NCBI RefSeq assembly: GCF_002099425.1
Contig: NW_018344008.1
Coordinates: 7,432,501-7,496,500 of the forward strand
Direction of reading: 5' to 3'
Length of the DNA: 64,000 nucleotides
DNA from: Phascolarctos cinereus
Lineage: Eukaryota; Chordata; Mammalia; Diprotodontia; Phascolarctidae
The notes beneath the pieces are model-generated. The model saw nothing but the letters and a program-made list of their open reading frames with translations, was not told the DNA's origin and did no database searches. The translations under genes were made by a program, and so were the position numbers. Shown here piece after piece: positions 1 through 15,509 of this stretch. Position 1 is the stretch's first letter, and every line of letters begins with the position of its first letter.

Positions 1-269
1 CCTTTTTAAATTACTTATTCTCTTGGACCTCCAATGGTTTTTTGATTACTCAATGCTTTAGTTTCCTTTTAGTGATCTTTCCATTCAGTTTTACAACATT
101 ATTTTATGTATCATCATTCTATTTGTTTCAGTCTGCATCAGTTATACCTATCTTGCTATGTTTCTTTGAATTTCTCACAATCATAATATAATAATATCTT
201 TTTTGTTTTTCTTTTTGTTTTGGAGGATGTCTACTCTTCCTTTTTTTTTTTTTGGAATATTGCCTGTGA

Positions 270-640
270 ATAAGGCTTTTATTTCTTTTTATTTTGAAAT
301 ATTTTAAATTTAAAAAAAATTTCTCCCTCCCTTCAACCACTTCATACCCACTGATATATGTATGTGTATGTATGTATGCATGCATGCATGCCTGTATGTA
401 TATCTCAATATTACCCTCAGGCATAATAATATTCAATTACATTTATATTCCTTTTTTATCTATTCAAAAGCTAATGGGTACCTCTTTTGTTTCCAGTTCT
501 TTGGTACCAAAAATAAAATCAGCTGCTATTAATATGTTGTTATATAGTGGATATTCCTTTTTGTGTTTGATTTCTTTTGGCTTTATGCCCAGCAGTTAGC
601 TTTTTGGGTCGAAATTTGTAGGGATTTTTGTCATTTCAAA
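270..640 (-). mobile_element. Old L1 fragment (ORF2 C-terminus / 3' end), antisense
   Basis: Read on the minus strand, this resembles the end of L1 ORF2. The 'Leu-Leu-Gly-x-Lys-Pro-Lys-Glu-Ile' context lies near 575-595, followed by the stretch about islands of coding sequence that ends most L1 ORF2s. It then runs into an A-rich 3' region containing a TATG/CATG simple repeat (about 355-400). It is much more diverged from the other L1 copies here than they are from one another, so it belongs to an older family. Boundaries are approximate and no TSD was found. Confidence 0.5.
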
Positions 641-654
641 AATAATTCCAATGG

Positions 655-865
655 GAAGGGATGTAAAGAAGAAAAGAGATCAGGAAGGGAGGGGATTGGA
701 GAGGACAGGACAGGCAAAAAGAGAGAACAGCAGAAGAGGGGAGAGGAGAAGAGAGGAAAAGAAAAGAGAGAGAATGAGAGAAATGAAGGAAAAGGAGAGA
801 AGAGATGAGGAGAGGTAGGAAATGGAGGGTAGAGGAGAGGAAATGGAGAGGTAGTTTTGAAGAGC
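655..865. repeat. GA-rich (purine) low-complexity tract
   Basis: About 200 bases are nearly all A and G on the plus strand, as degenerate GAAAAG, GAGAGG and GGAGAG words. The overlapping open frames on both strands (Lys/Glu/Arg-rich on plus, Ser/Phe/Leu/Pro-rich on minus) follow from this composition and are not genes. Confidence 0.85.
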
Positions 866-2896
866 CGTCGTAGGAAGTGTGATAAAGAGCCAATCAGGGA
901 AGTATAAAAAGATTTGCATGAATCAATGAACATCTGAATGATTTTTTAGTGTACCTAGTCAGTGTATTGTATGTATTTTACAGTTGTATGACTTTTTCCA
1001 GCAAGTGTGCATTTTTGACTCCTATTCATGTGCTGCTGAGTAATCTAGTGTAGGGATTTAGAGAGGGCTGCAACATAGAACAATGGGTGAGAGATTCAGA
1101 GCTTGGAAGAATATAAAATGACCTGGCTACCTAAAGAAATTATATTGAAGGTAAATGAAACCAAAAAATATGTAGTCATCTGGGAAAGTAGAGTGAGTAG
1201 GACTCTAGAGTGATAGAAAGCAAGAAGAATAGGTTTAGGAGAGGTAAGGAACAGGGAAAGATGGAAAGATATGACGTTATTGCCAGGTAGAAGGAAGTCA
1301 GAGTTATGGATAGGGAAGTTAAACATTTTTGGGGAATGAACAAATCAAATGTATTATTATTCCTGTTGTGTGGCTGGATCAGAACGAAGGTGCAGATCAC
1401 AGGAATTTGAAAGGGATGAAATGGGAAGTAAAGATATGTGAAGGACATTTACATGTATATTAAACACAAGGGCTGGGATTGAGGTGAAGAAGAAGATTGA
1501 CAGCAAGATATTGAATTACTTGAAAAAGGAAAGAGAAAGGACTAAAAGGAAAAGGGAGAGGAGAAGGAGTAGAATGGCTTATGGCCAATGGGATCTGGAT
1601 AGAGTGATATATCTGGATGGATTGAGCCTCAAAAGATAAGAGCTTGTTGATTGAAAGTGAGCAGAGGACTCGAAAGTGACACCAAGGAGCCAGAAGCATG
1701 TTTGTTCTTCTTCCAGGTCCAATGTATGATGAGAGAAGGTGCATCAGTATAGGAGAAAGTGGCCAGGGGAAAATAATGTTTAAATGACTGCAAAGTAAAA
1801 GGAGCATAAAAGAAAGAGGTCTAATATAAAAGTAAGTTTATTTAAAAAAAAAAAGAATGTAGATTCAACAGGGCACAATGGAAAAGAAAGGTAAAATTCA
1901 GTAGAGAACCTGGTAGTGTTAGAGTTCCGTAGATTGGCATGAGGGAGTAGGTAATGGTAGCCAAGGAAGTAGTTTTGGTTTAGGCAGTCCATGAACCAGA
2001 TTCCAAGAGATTCTGAATAGGCTATAGGGCAAGTAAATTGTCATGTCTTTCTCAGGAGATATATTAATGTTGATTTAATATTACTTGTAAATGAGATAAA
2101 AATAGGTTGTGGGAGAGAAGAGTAGCAGCAGGGCAGAAAGGCAAACGATGAGATACTTGCATTGGTAAGGCCCTGGTTTCCTGGTAAGATGGCCAGGTAG
2201 GATGAAGTTTAGAATTAGATTGACTAGATGTTGAGGGCAGATATGAGATTTGACTCACTCACCTTCTAGCCACAAATCAGGGTGGCTCTTCCCTAGGGAG
2301 AATCAAAAATCTGAATAAATTGAATCCCTCAGGATGGAGGGCAAGGTCTCTAGAAGTCAGGAGAATACCTGGAACTCTGTGGGGTATGTTACTGGAGGTC
2401 AAAGGCAAGTGTCAGAACACAAAAAACCACATGTGAGAGGTATAGCTAGCTCAGAGACTGGAACATTAGGACTATTCTAGCTTATCTTTCACTTTATTCT
2501 TATTCAGACCTTTTGGCTTCAAAAATAGGAAAAAAAAGATCTTTTGTTTTTAAGAAAATGTGCCATGAATCTTTATGTCAATATGCTATTTAATTATTAT
2601 TGCTCCCAGAATCCTTATTTTTAAAAATTTCAATTTAATTTTAATTGATACGTTTTATCTTAACATAGGAGAATTGTCTCTCCCAAAAGTCAAATATAAT
2701 TTCCACACAACATACCTTATGCAGCTAAGCAAAATCACCTAATAAAGTGATTGTAAGTGATAGTAGTGCATGCTACTTTTTGCCTTTGTAATTTTCTATT
2801 TGTCATACAAAAGGATGTGCTTTAATTTTACTTCTGATACCATCACTAGCTATTGTATTTAAATTTAATTGTCTTGGCTTAGTTTATATTAATAAA
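866..2896. other. Unrecognised, moderately purine-rich DNA; no gene supported
   Basis: Two kilobases hold several short minus-strand open frames rich in Ser/Leu/Phe, none resembling a known family. The purine bias of the plus strand explains why they stay open. Parts (about 1090-1330 and 2060-2260) have the texture of a very old antisense interspersed repeat, but no diagnostic motif could be pinned down. Confidence 0.5.
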
Positions 2897-2954
2897 TTGA
2901 ATATCATCCAGTTAAATCCAGGTGATTTCAAATCAGCTCAATTTAATAAGCATG

Positions 2955-3165
2955 TATCATTATGGTCTCTGTGCATGTTGTCATTTACCAGTTCTTTACA
3001 ATCTGGCTTTGGACCTCATTACTCAACAGAAACTACTCTCTCTGTTGTTACCATTGGATATTCAATTATCAAATCTAATGTTCTTTTCTTAACCTTCATC
3101 ATTATTAACTCTTCTGCAGCCTTTAGCACTCTTGATGCCTTCTCCTGGTAGGTATGGCCTATTTC
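2955..3165 (+). mobile_element. L2 LINE fragment, reverse-transcriptase region
   Basis: The plus-strand frame contains LQSGFGPHYSTETTL and, further on, an N-S-S-A-A-F-S-T-L-D segment. These match the L2/CR1 reverse transcriptase LQSGFCPHHSTETAL block and the LDLSAAFDTVDH block in the correct order and spacing. The copy is short and lies just upstream of the HAL1 insertion. It is a fossil of an ancient mammalian LINE with no coding capacity. Confidence 0.7.
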
Positions 3166-3512
3166 ATTTTTATTTTTGTATCCTGAATACCTAGACATTG
3201 CCTGACATATACTATGTACTTAAAAATATTGAATTCAGTGAAAAAAAAAGAAAATTTCCTTATGTTATATCCATCACATTATGGTCTGTGACAAAAAGAT
3301 ACATTCTTTTTCTTGCTATTAATCAATAAATTATTTTCATAGTGAATAAACTTAATGAAGAGATTTGTTTTGAATTTTCAGGAAGTACCTGTTGTTAATG
3401 TACAAAAATACTTATAAAAAGAAAATTTATTCCACTATTGTTTCCATGGAAGTATGTATGTGTATATTTGTGTGAACATGTGAGTTTATGTATGTATGAA
3501 CATTTCACTATT

Positions 3513-3523
3513 AAGAAATGTCT
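3513..3523. repeat. Left target-site duplication of HAL1 copy 1
   Basis: AAGAAATGTCT, matched exactly by 6455-6465 at the other end of the element, just after its A tail. Confidence 0.85.
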
Positions 3524-4394
3524 GGGGTGGGGCGGGGGATAGGGGAGGAGCCAAGATGGAAGAGTAAAAGCAGTGGCATGCTTGTACTCTCCGCCAAACC
3601 CTTCCAAATACCTATAAAAATGGCTCTAAACAAATTCTAAAGCAACAAAACCCACAGAAAGACAGAGTGAAACAAATTTACACCCCAAGACAGCCTGGAT
3701 GGTTGATCAGAAAGGTATATCACACAGAGCAGAAAGAGGAGGGCAGTTGGGCGTGCAGGCAAGGCAGACCTCAACAAACCTGGAGCAGGCCTCAGAGGAC
3801 TGAATCATGGGCAGTTGTGGCAGTTTCCAGACTTCTCAACCCATGAACGCCAAAAGCTACTTAGAAGGACAGTGGGAAAAGTCTGTGATTGTGGTGAGAG
3901 AGAAGCACAGTCTCAGCCCCAGTCCCCAAGCTTGGCCCTGGGGCAATGGCTGCTTCCACAGCTTCCTGCCCACAAACTGAGAGGGAATCAAGTGGCTGAT
4001 CAGAGGGGGAGTGCAGGGATCTCTCCTTTGCTGCAGGATTCTCTTGCTTTGCCTGTGCTTGGATCCAGGTCACAGTTCTGGGTGGTCCTGGGGGGAGGAG
4101 GAGTGCTGGCATGGTGGAGCTAATAGTGGTGGTGAAGAAGAAATCCCCCTCACAGTTCCAAGGCAGAAAAAGTACTTTTGGTCATTCACAGACCAGAGTA
4201 CAGGCCAGGAGAGGTGTAAACACCTCTCCTTAGATCATAACACTTTGGAAGAACTAAAAATTTACAGGTCCCTAGAAGTATCTCTGAAAACAGCTGAACA
4301 AAACCCCCAATATCTTGGGACAGTACATTTTCCACACTGGAAGTAGACCCCTATCTTAACAAAGACTTTAAAACTCAAGTAATTGGCTGGGATC

Positions 4395-5480
4395 ATGAAT
4401 AAACAAAGACCCCAAAAAAAGTCAGACTATAGAATCTTTCTTTGGTAACAAAGAAGATCAAAACATACAATCAGAAGATAACAAAGTCAAAGCTCCTACA
4501 TCCAAAGCCTCCAAGAAAAATATGAATTAGTCCCAGGCCATGGAAGAGCTCAAAAAGGAGTTTGAGAAACAAGTAAGAGAAGTAGAGGAAAAACTGAGAA
4601 GAGAAATGAGAGTGATACAAGAAAATCATGAAAAACAAGTCAACAGCTTGCTAAAGGAGGAGACCCAAAAATACTGAAGAGAATAGCACCTTAAAACATA
4701 GACTAACCAAATGGAAAAAGAGGTCCAAAAAGCCAATGAGGAGAAGAATGCCTTAGAAAGCAGAACTGGCCAGATGGAAAAGGAAGTCCAGAAAGCTTAT
4801 TGCAGAAAATACTTCCTTACAAATTAGAATAGAGCAATTGGAAGCTAGTGACTTTATGAGAAATCAAGACACTGTAAAACAAATCTAAAAGAATGAAAAA
4901 ACAGAAAGCAATGTGAAATATCCCATTGGAAAAACAACTGACCTGGAAAATAGATCCAGGAGAGAGAATTTAAAAATTATTTGACTATCTGAAAGCCATA
5001 ATCAAAAAAAAGAGCCTAGACATGATCTTTCAAGAAATTTCAAATAAAACTGCACTGATATTTTAGAACCAGAAGGCAAAAAAAAAAATTGAAAGAATCC
5101 ACTAATCACCTCCTGAAAGAGATCCCCAAAGGAAAACTCCTAGGAATATTATAGCCAAATTCCAGAGTTCCCAGATCAAGGAGAAAATATTGCAAGCAGC
5201 CAGAAAGAAACAATTCAAGTAATGTGGAAACACAATTAGGGTAACACAAGATTTAGCAGCTACTACATTAAGTGACCAGAGGGCATGGAATATAATATTC
5301 TGGAGGGCAAAGGAGATAGTATTATAACCAAGAATCACCTACCCAGCAAAACTGAGTATAATCCTTCGGGGGAAAAAATGATCATTCAGTGAAATAGGGG
5401 ACTTTCAAGCATTCTTGATGAAAAGACCAGAGCTGAATAGCAAATTTGACTTTCCACTACAAGACTCAAGTGAAACATGA
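4395..5480 (+). pseudogene. HAL1 ORF1 remnant (L1 ORF1p-like RNA-binding protein)
   Basis: L1 ORF1p is a trimeric coiled-coil RNA chaperone that coats element RNA. The proposed start is the ATG followed by N-K-Q-R-P, which aligns with the ATG at 38701 in the second HAL1. A long Lys/Glu/Gln-rich coiled-coil part follows (about 4540-4900), then an N-R-S-R-R-x-N-L-K motif near 4960. After that come the RRM-like and C-terminal domains, with PPERD-x-KGKLL-like, L-A-A-T-T-L-S-D and P-A-K-L-S traces near 5100-5360. It ends at D-S-S-E-T-stop. Several in-frame stops and frameshifts break it, so it is not expressed as a full protein. Confidence 0.7.
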
Positions 5481-5621
5481 AGAGGTAAACAGGAAAAAGA
5501 AATCATAGAAGACTTATTAAGGTTGACCTCTTTTCATTCCTGGATGGAAAGATGATATTTGTAACTCATGATACCTTTGTCAGTATTAGGGTAGTTGGAG
5601 GGGAAAAATTATATGTATGCG

Positions 5622-5624
5622 TAT

Positions 5625-5678
<54 letters not shown>

Positions 5679-5709
5679 GATAGATAGATACATAGATAGA
5701 TAGATAGAG
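5622..5709. repeat. (GATA)n microsatellite inside HAL1
   Basis: About 20 tandem GATA units with two small interruptions. The second HAL1 has only a short ATATAGACAGAGAG at the equivalent place (about 39876-39892), so the array expanded after insertion. Confidence 0.95.
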
Positions 5710-6454
5710 GGGACAGGGTGAGTTGAAGATGAAGGGGTGATATCTGAAGAATAAAATTAAGGAGTAAGAGGATTACACTGGGAGAAGAAAAAAGGGGGAG
5801 GTAGACTGGATAAATTATCTCACATGAAACAGACAAGAAAAAGTTTTTACAGTGGAGGGGAAATGGGGGAAGGTGAGAAGGAATGAGTGAATCTTATTCT
5901 CATAGGATTTGGCTTAAAGAGGGAATAACATACACACTCAATTGGGTATGGAAATCTATCTTACCCAACAGGAAAACAGGAAAGGAGGGCAGAATGGGGG
6001 AGTGGGTAATCAGAAGCAAACACTTCTGAGGAGGGACAGGGTCAAAAGAGAGAATAGAATAAATGGGAGGCAGGACAGGATGAAGGGAAATACACTTAGT
6101 TTTTCACAACATGACTACACATATATAACCTGTATTGAGTTGCTTGCCTCTTCAATGAGGGTGAGTGGGAAGGGAGGAAAGGAGAAAATTTGGAACCCAA
6201 AGTTTTAAAAACACATGTTTATAAATTTGTTTTCACATGCAACTGGGAAATAAGAAATGCAGGAAATGGGTATAGAAATCTTATCTGCCGTACAGGAATA
6301 TAATAAAGGGGTAGGGAGAGATAGAAAGGAGCGCAGATTAGGGGAAGAGGAATACAGATCTTGGGGTGGGGGAAGGGATAAGATGGGGAGAGAATTTGGA
6401 ACTCAAAATCTTGTGGAAGTGAATGTTGAAAACTAAAAATAAATTTAAAAAAAA

Positions 6455-6465
6455 AAGAAATGTCT
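6455..6465. repeat. Right target-site duplication of HAL1 copy 1
   Basis: AAGAAATGTCT directly after the A tail, identical to 3513-3523. The first one or two A bases could belong to the tail. Confidence 0.85.
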
Positions 6466-6559
6466 CATGACTTCCTTCATTTATATTGTAACTCTACCAT
6501 TCCCTGTGGAATTTTTATTTTAAACATTGAAGGGAATGATGGGAGAATAAGCAGGGGAT

Positions 6560-6805
6560 AATAGAAAGCTACCTGGTTTACAGTATGAAATCTGAGTTCC
6601 ACTCCTAGTGATAATGTGGGAATTGTGTGACCTTAGGGAAGTAACTCTACCTATTTGATCCTCACTTTACTCATATATAAAGTGAGGATAAAAATACTTG
6701 AATTATCTCTCTCAAAAGGTTGACTGAAGATCAAATGTACTGATGTAAATATAGTCCTTTGCAGCTACAAAATACTATGTAGATGTAATTGTTAGTAGTA
6801 ATACA
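6560..6805 (+). mobile_element. MIR-type CORE-SINE
   Basis: It carries the MIR word order: a tRNA-like head with GTTCCACTCC, then TGTGTGACCTTAGGGAAGT, then CTCACTTTACTCATATATAAAGTGAGGATAA, and a tail with GATGTAATTGTTAG. It is diverged and old. The RNA polymerase III B-box-like word is decayed. Confidence 0.75.
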
Positions 6806-9668
6806 ACTATGAAATACAAAAGGGCATAAGGAGAATGTTGGATTTAACTCTCACTAATAGAGCATGAAGTCATTTGTCAGATTATCTTGTTACCACCTAA
6901 CAAAAAGCAGACCTTGAGGGGATGGAATATATGATATGTGAGTTTTGATGTAGTGAGAGTTTTTGAAATGTCCAGACTATGACATGCTGTGTAGAATATA
7001 GATAGGGTGTAGCAGTTGCTAATCCTGCATATCACATATCCGTGTCAGCACGAGGGCACACATTGCCTTAGAGGCAGGAGAGTACCAAAAGAGAAGTTTG
7101 AGGGCACTAAAGACAAATGTTAGCTACTTCAAGCTCCTTATGGTAGATCTGTTTTTGGGGAATGCCAATATAATTGTCTGACCAAGATGGTGGAGGATAT
7201 CTTTAATACCCAGTGGAATTTGGTGTGGGATATTTGGATTTGTAGGATCCCTGGTACATTTCTCATCTATCCTTGGAACATTTATGAAGTTGCTAGGCAT
7301 ATTCAAGGAAGATTTATAAAACCCCATCTGACTCTCTCAGTGTGTATATGTAGAGGGTATAAATTCTTTCAGTCATCAGAAACAGGCCAGTCATTGCTTC
7401 ATGTCATTTGTCCCTACAGTTTCCATTATTCAACCTTAAACTCAAAGGAAGAATTCTTCAATTGTGGAAGTTGTTTTATTAAAAAGCTTATATTTCAAGC
7501 ATTTTCAACTTAGGGCTGTGAATTAAGGTATTGCTAGTTTCTGAGAATTAAATTTTTTCTAAAAATTATAAAAAGCAACTATTTTCTCTACCTTTATTAT
7601 TCAAATATAGGATTGAAATTTCAGAAATCCTAAAAGATTCCTATAAGAAGTTATATATCCACTGTGTCTGCAGTAGCCCAATTTGACCTTTTATGTTTCA
7701 AACTGCAACCCTTTCCATCATTAGATATTTAAGTTTTCAAAAGTCCAGGGGGAAGGGGACATCCCTTCTCATCTCACTTACATTGCCTCCAGCCTGGGGA
7801 AAAGAATAGTCAAAACAAAAGGTTTTTGTTTGCCTTGATTCCATAATGAAGTTCCAATGGAAACCTCAAGTGAAATGACCTTAATGACTACTTTGTCTTT
7901 CATCCCAACTTTATGCTGAATAGGTCATAGAATATTCATTTCACCTGGGCGCAATTTGAAACTTCAGACTGAAGAAGATTGTGGTGTAGGTGAACTTAAC
8001 TTTTCATAGAACATAGTTCTCTGTGCACAAAGTTTAAGCAGAATGCAAAAAGTAAGAAAAAATGCTTGGGATTTTCACAAAGATGGACAAACAGCTAACA
8101 GAGAATATAATGAAATCCATCTTCTCCAAACTCCTCTTCATACTTTTCTATCCCATAGCCTTTCCTATATCAATAGAAGTAATAAAAATCACAAATTGCA
8201 TTTCTCTAGCACTTTTATATTGACAAAGTAATTTCCTCCTGACAACCTTGTACAATATCCAGTGCAAGAAAATCAGGGATTCCTACCCCTCCATTCTATG
8301 ATCTCAGTGTAACCCTAGGGGAGTGTTTGGCTACCCTTCTGTACATAATTTAAAGAACCTCATTAATCCAAAAAAGGACTTGTGGAGGGAGAATTTGACA
8401 GAAAAAAATTGGAAGGTTTTGCTAAGTTTCTGGGTCAATGGAAGATTCTGACATGGTTAAGAAATATACTGATTGAGTACCTATGGAAAAGAGACTGTAA
8501 AATCACCATGTCCTAAACTGGTGTCAATAAACAAGGCCAACAGAGCAGCATATGTTGTTGATACTTGCACAGATAATTAGGTGAAACTGGAGGTCAGCAG
8601 GAACATAGGGTGGCTCTTCAGATTTGAGGCATCCTTATTTAGCATAGCATTTGATGTGCAATACAGATATGACAGGGAAATTTTGAAAAGCTATTGCTTT
8701 AAGGGTAGTTTACTGCTTTATGGGTACCAGGGGAATGGCCAGAGGAGCTTTTTCTCTTGATAAGGGGCTAGTGATGGTACCTTGTAAGAACTGCAGATGG
8801 CTATAGGAGGTACCATATATAAGAGACAATGCCTGCTGGGAGCTTTATGTTGTACATGATAGTAAGTAACAGAAAGTATACAGATGCTCACTGGCAGGCA
8901 TCAGTGTTTTTCATGAGCTATGATAATTTTTATTTGTTCTCTGTGGACTGTATAGATTTTTAAATGTTGACTTCACACGTTTCTCATTCAAATGCAGAAA
9001 GAAATGTGACAATGATATTCATCTGTGTCTTATAGAAATCTATGTATCACACTGAGATTTGACATTTGCCAACTCAAATTTAAACTCATTTACTCATATT
9101 AAATAATCAACTTACTTCCTTCACTTCTAGTTGGAGTGAACTTGCTTATTTAGCCTTTTATTGATTTTGAATTTAAATTTTTTATTTTTTAAAAAATGAT
9201 TTATTTGGTTTTTTATATAAAAGTTTTGCTAAATATTTACTTGATGAAATTATCCTTTTTTGGGGGGGGCATTGCTTTGAGCTCCTCCTTTTACTGGCTC
9301 TTGGAAGGTCTTGAAATCATAAGAGAGTGTGGTACACAGTTCCTTTGGAAAAAATATTAACCAAATCATGAAATAACTAGTGTTTAAAGGTCAAGGAAGT
9401 TAGTTCCAAGGAATGTAATGGATTAGTATATATAGAGGAGTCAACCGGTGTTTTATTGACAGGATGGAAGTGGGCGTGCTGGAAGTGGCTAAGAAGGTAG
9501 ATTAACAATGATGTACTAGAAATTGTAGTTCACATGACAGTTTTAATAGTCTCTGCTCTTTTAACCTTCTAGATCTATACTTAATGCATATAGACATACA
9601 TAGAAATAACAATAATGATGTTAAGGCATTGAATAAATAGCTGACAGTATAGTGAATCCTGTATATTC
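6806..9668. other. Unique-looking DNA, no gene or repeat recognised
   Basis: The longest open frame (7187-7513, plus strand, 108 codons) shows no family resemblance, no splice context and no repeats. Such lengths are expected by chance in A+T-rich DNA of this size. Homopolymer T and G runs occur near 9180-9275. No promoter, CpG island or polyadenylation cluster supports a transcript. Confidence 0.5.
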
Positions 9669-9784
9669 TAACAGTTGCCAAGCTGAATGATACCACCTAG
9701 AATGATACGTATACTTGTGTGTGTGTGTGATATGTGTGTATACATCTAGGAGGTAGTTACCTCCACCTGTATTAAAGTACTGAC

Positions 9785-9820
<36 letters not shown>

Positions 9821-9862
9821 CCAGCCACTTCTAGGTGGTACTATCCAACTTGGCATTGTTAA
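9669..9862. mobile_element. Small terminal-inverted-repeat element (MITE-like), family unknown
   Basis: The outer 34 bases (9669-9702) and the last 34 bases (9829-9862) are imperfect inverted repeats. They share TACCACCTAGAA at their inner edge and TAACA at their outer edge, with a one-base gap and about four mismatches. Between them lie a TG repeat, a second short inverted pair around CTCC/GGAG, and an (ATAG)n microsatellite. The layout fits a non-autonomous DNA transposon. A TA dinucleotide at the outer edge would suit a Tc1/mariner origin, but this is inference. No transposase is present. Confidence 0.5.
9785..9820. repeat. (ATAG)n microsatellite
   Basis: About nine tandem ATAG units inside the inverted-repeat element. 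Confidence 0.95.
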
Positions 9863-10519
9863 AGTTTTGATGTGTTTTATATATTAAGTGTATGATATAG
9901 TCCAGGAAGAAGAAATATGCATGGCAATGCCCTGGTCCATCTTCTCCATGCCTTGGAGATTATAATGCTTCATACCAAGGGAATTAAGAGAGTGAGTCAA
10001 GGGGAACAGTCAGAAATCTATCACAGAAAGTTTTTCTGCCGTGGAATGTTTTAAGTCTATTCAATGGTAGGGCCTAATCTCTATCGTGAACGTGGTGTGT
10101 ATAATATTCAAAGGAGCCTGGGAGCTTTGGGTAAACCAGGCCTATTTATTTTTGTGTGGAGGCAAGAAGGGGTACAACTGCATATGAGTGAAAATGGTAG
10201 AATACATCATGGGAGCTGGAGCAGCTTGAACTCCAAACACTACTCGGTGCCTAATATAGAGCCTTCACTTTCTGGGCTATTTTAGTGATACCCACATGCC
10301 TTTCCACCTCAGGCATCCATATAAGGCAAGTGTTTCAGTAAGGAGAAATACTATTATTTATATAGTAATAGGGTATGTGAAAGAGCTAGTCACATATTAA
10401 CACAAAGTAAAACCTTGTAAGTTGGACACACAGTGCTCGTCTCAACTGACTGAATGATTTTTACTTTTGATTTTGTCAGGTAGTTAGAATAATAGATAAA
10501 GTGCAGGGTCTGACGTTAG
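9863..10519. other. No gene or repeat recognised
   Basis: This is 650 bases of unremarkable DNA. A 73-codon plus-strand open frame (10064-10285) has no recognisable domain and no homopolymer or codon signal that would set it apart from chance. Confidence 0.45.
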
Positions 10520-10821
10520 TAAGATTAATACTGCAAGCAGCCAGAAAAGAACAATTTAAATATTATAGAACCACTGTCAGGCTTACACAGGACCTCACAG
10601 CTTCTACATTACAAGACTATGGGGTGAGGAATATGATATTCCATAAGGCAAAGGAGCTTGGATTACAGACAAGGATCAACTGCTCAGCAAAAATGAGCAT
10701 GATCTTTCAGGGGAGGAGATGGATATTCAATGAAATAAGGGACTTCAAAACCTTCCTGATAAAACGACCAGAGCTCATCAGAAAACTTGATTCTCAAATG
10801 CAAGACTCAAGAGAGACATAA
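10520..10821 (+). pseudogene. L1 ORF1 C-terminal domain remnant
   Basis: The frame reads LQAARKEQFKYY, then R-L-T-Q-D-L-T-A-S-T-L-Q-D, N-M-I-F-H-K-A-K-E-L-G-L-Q and F-L-I-K-R-P-E-L, and ends Q-D-S-R-E-T-stop. These are hallmark blocks of the L1 ORF1p RRM and C-terminal RNA-binding domains. The open frame begins in non-L1 flank (10501), so its first dozen residues are host sequence. The coiled-coil half is missing because the element is 5'-truncated. Confidence 0.85.
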
Positions 10822-11445
10822 AAAGGTAAATGGGACAGAAAAATACAACATGTTGTTAACAAAGGCAAACTATTTGCATCCCTAAAAGGGAAGATGAAAC
10901 TTGTAACTCTTGAGAATTGTATTGTTATTACACCATGTTAATACCACTTTTATACATAAAAGGTAGATATAAGTTAACTTTGATCTAATGATTAAAAATA
11001 TCTAATCAAGTGGGTTAAATGGATCCAAGTAAGTGGATTGGTCTGATCTAACTAAGAAAATGTACAGAGAGAAAAGGAAAGGAGACAGACAAGAGTAAAT
11101 TACATTACAGGAAAAGGCACAAAAACCTATTACAGCAGAGGGAAAGAAGGGGGATGAGCATTGTTTGAACCTTACTCTCATCAGATTTGGCTCAAGAAGG
11201 GAATAACATAATCAGTTAGGTACAGAAATCTAACTTGCCCTATAGGCAGTAGGAGGGAAAAAGAGAAAGAAGAGGGAGGGAGGAAGAAGAGAAGAAGAAG
11301 CAGTAAGGTAAAGGGGAAGAAAAGGGAAAGGGATAATAAGGGAGGAGGACTGAAGGAGGTGGTGGTCAAAAGCAAAACACTAGTGAGGGAAAGGAAAAAG
11401 AAAGAAAAGCATAAATAGGGGGAAAGGATGGAGAAAAAGATACAG

Positions 11446-15132
<3,687 letters not shown>

Positions 15133-15509
15133 TATTGATAGACTCAACCCTTCTCAGCAATGCAAGAATCTGAGACATCGCCAAAGCCTCATGTTGGAAA
15201 ATGCTATCCACATCCAAAGAAAGAACTATGGAGTTTGAATGCAGATTAAAGCATACTATTTGGTATTTTTTTTTCTTCTGTTATGTTTTGTTTCCTCTTT
15301 CTGGTGGTTCTTCCTGTTGGTTGTAATTCTTCCTTATAACATGGCTAATGTGAAAATATGTCTAATATGAATGTGTATGTATAGCCTATCCCAGATTGTG
15401 TGCCGTCTTTGGGAGGGAGGTTGGAAGGGAAGGGAAGAAAAATTTAAAACTCAAAAGCTTATGGAAGTGATTGTTGATAAATTAAGATAAATTAATTAAA
15501 AAAAAAAAA

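Larger units (their letters stand above)
3524..6454 (+). mobile_element. HAL1 (half-L1), full-length copy with TSD
   Basis: This non-autonomous L1 derivative has a 5' region, an ORF1 and an L1-type 3' end but no ORF2. It starts with a G-rich run and a GAGCCAAGATGG motif and runs through a degraded ORF1. It then passes from inter-ORF-like sequence (about 5945) straight into an L1 3' UTR, and ends in CTAAAAATAAATTT plus an A tail. An 11-bp direct repeat, AAGAAATGTCT, flanks it (3513-3523 and 6455-6465), so both ends are original and it is not 5'-truncated. A GATA microsatellite has grown inside. It is homologous along its length to the copy at 37.8-40.7 kb. HAL1 elements are known to be moved in trans by L1. 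Confidence 0.85.

Noticed and set aside
3815-4346. Open frames of about 100 codons in the HAL1 5' region, some G+C-rich
   Set aside because: Neither frame is kept open in the second HAL1 over the aligned part, so they appear to be UTR sequence rather than genes.
5609-5836. 75-codon frame with Ser-Ile-Tyr-Leu repeats
   Set aside because: Direct translation of the GATA microsatellite.
7187-7513. 108-codon frame considered as a host exon
   Set aside because: No family resemblance, no splice-site context, and the length is expected by chance.
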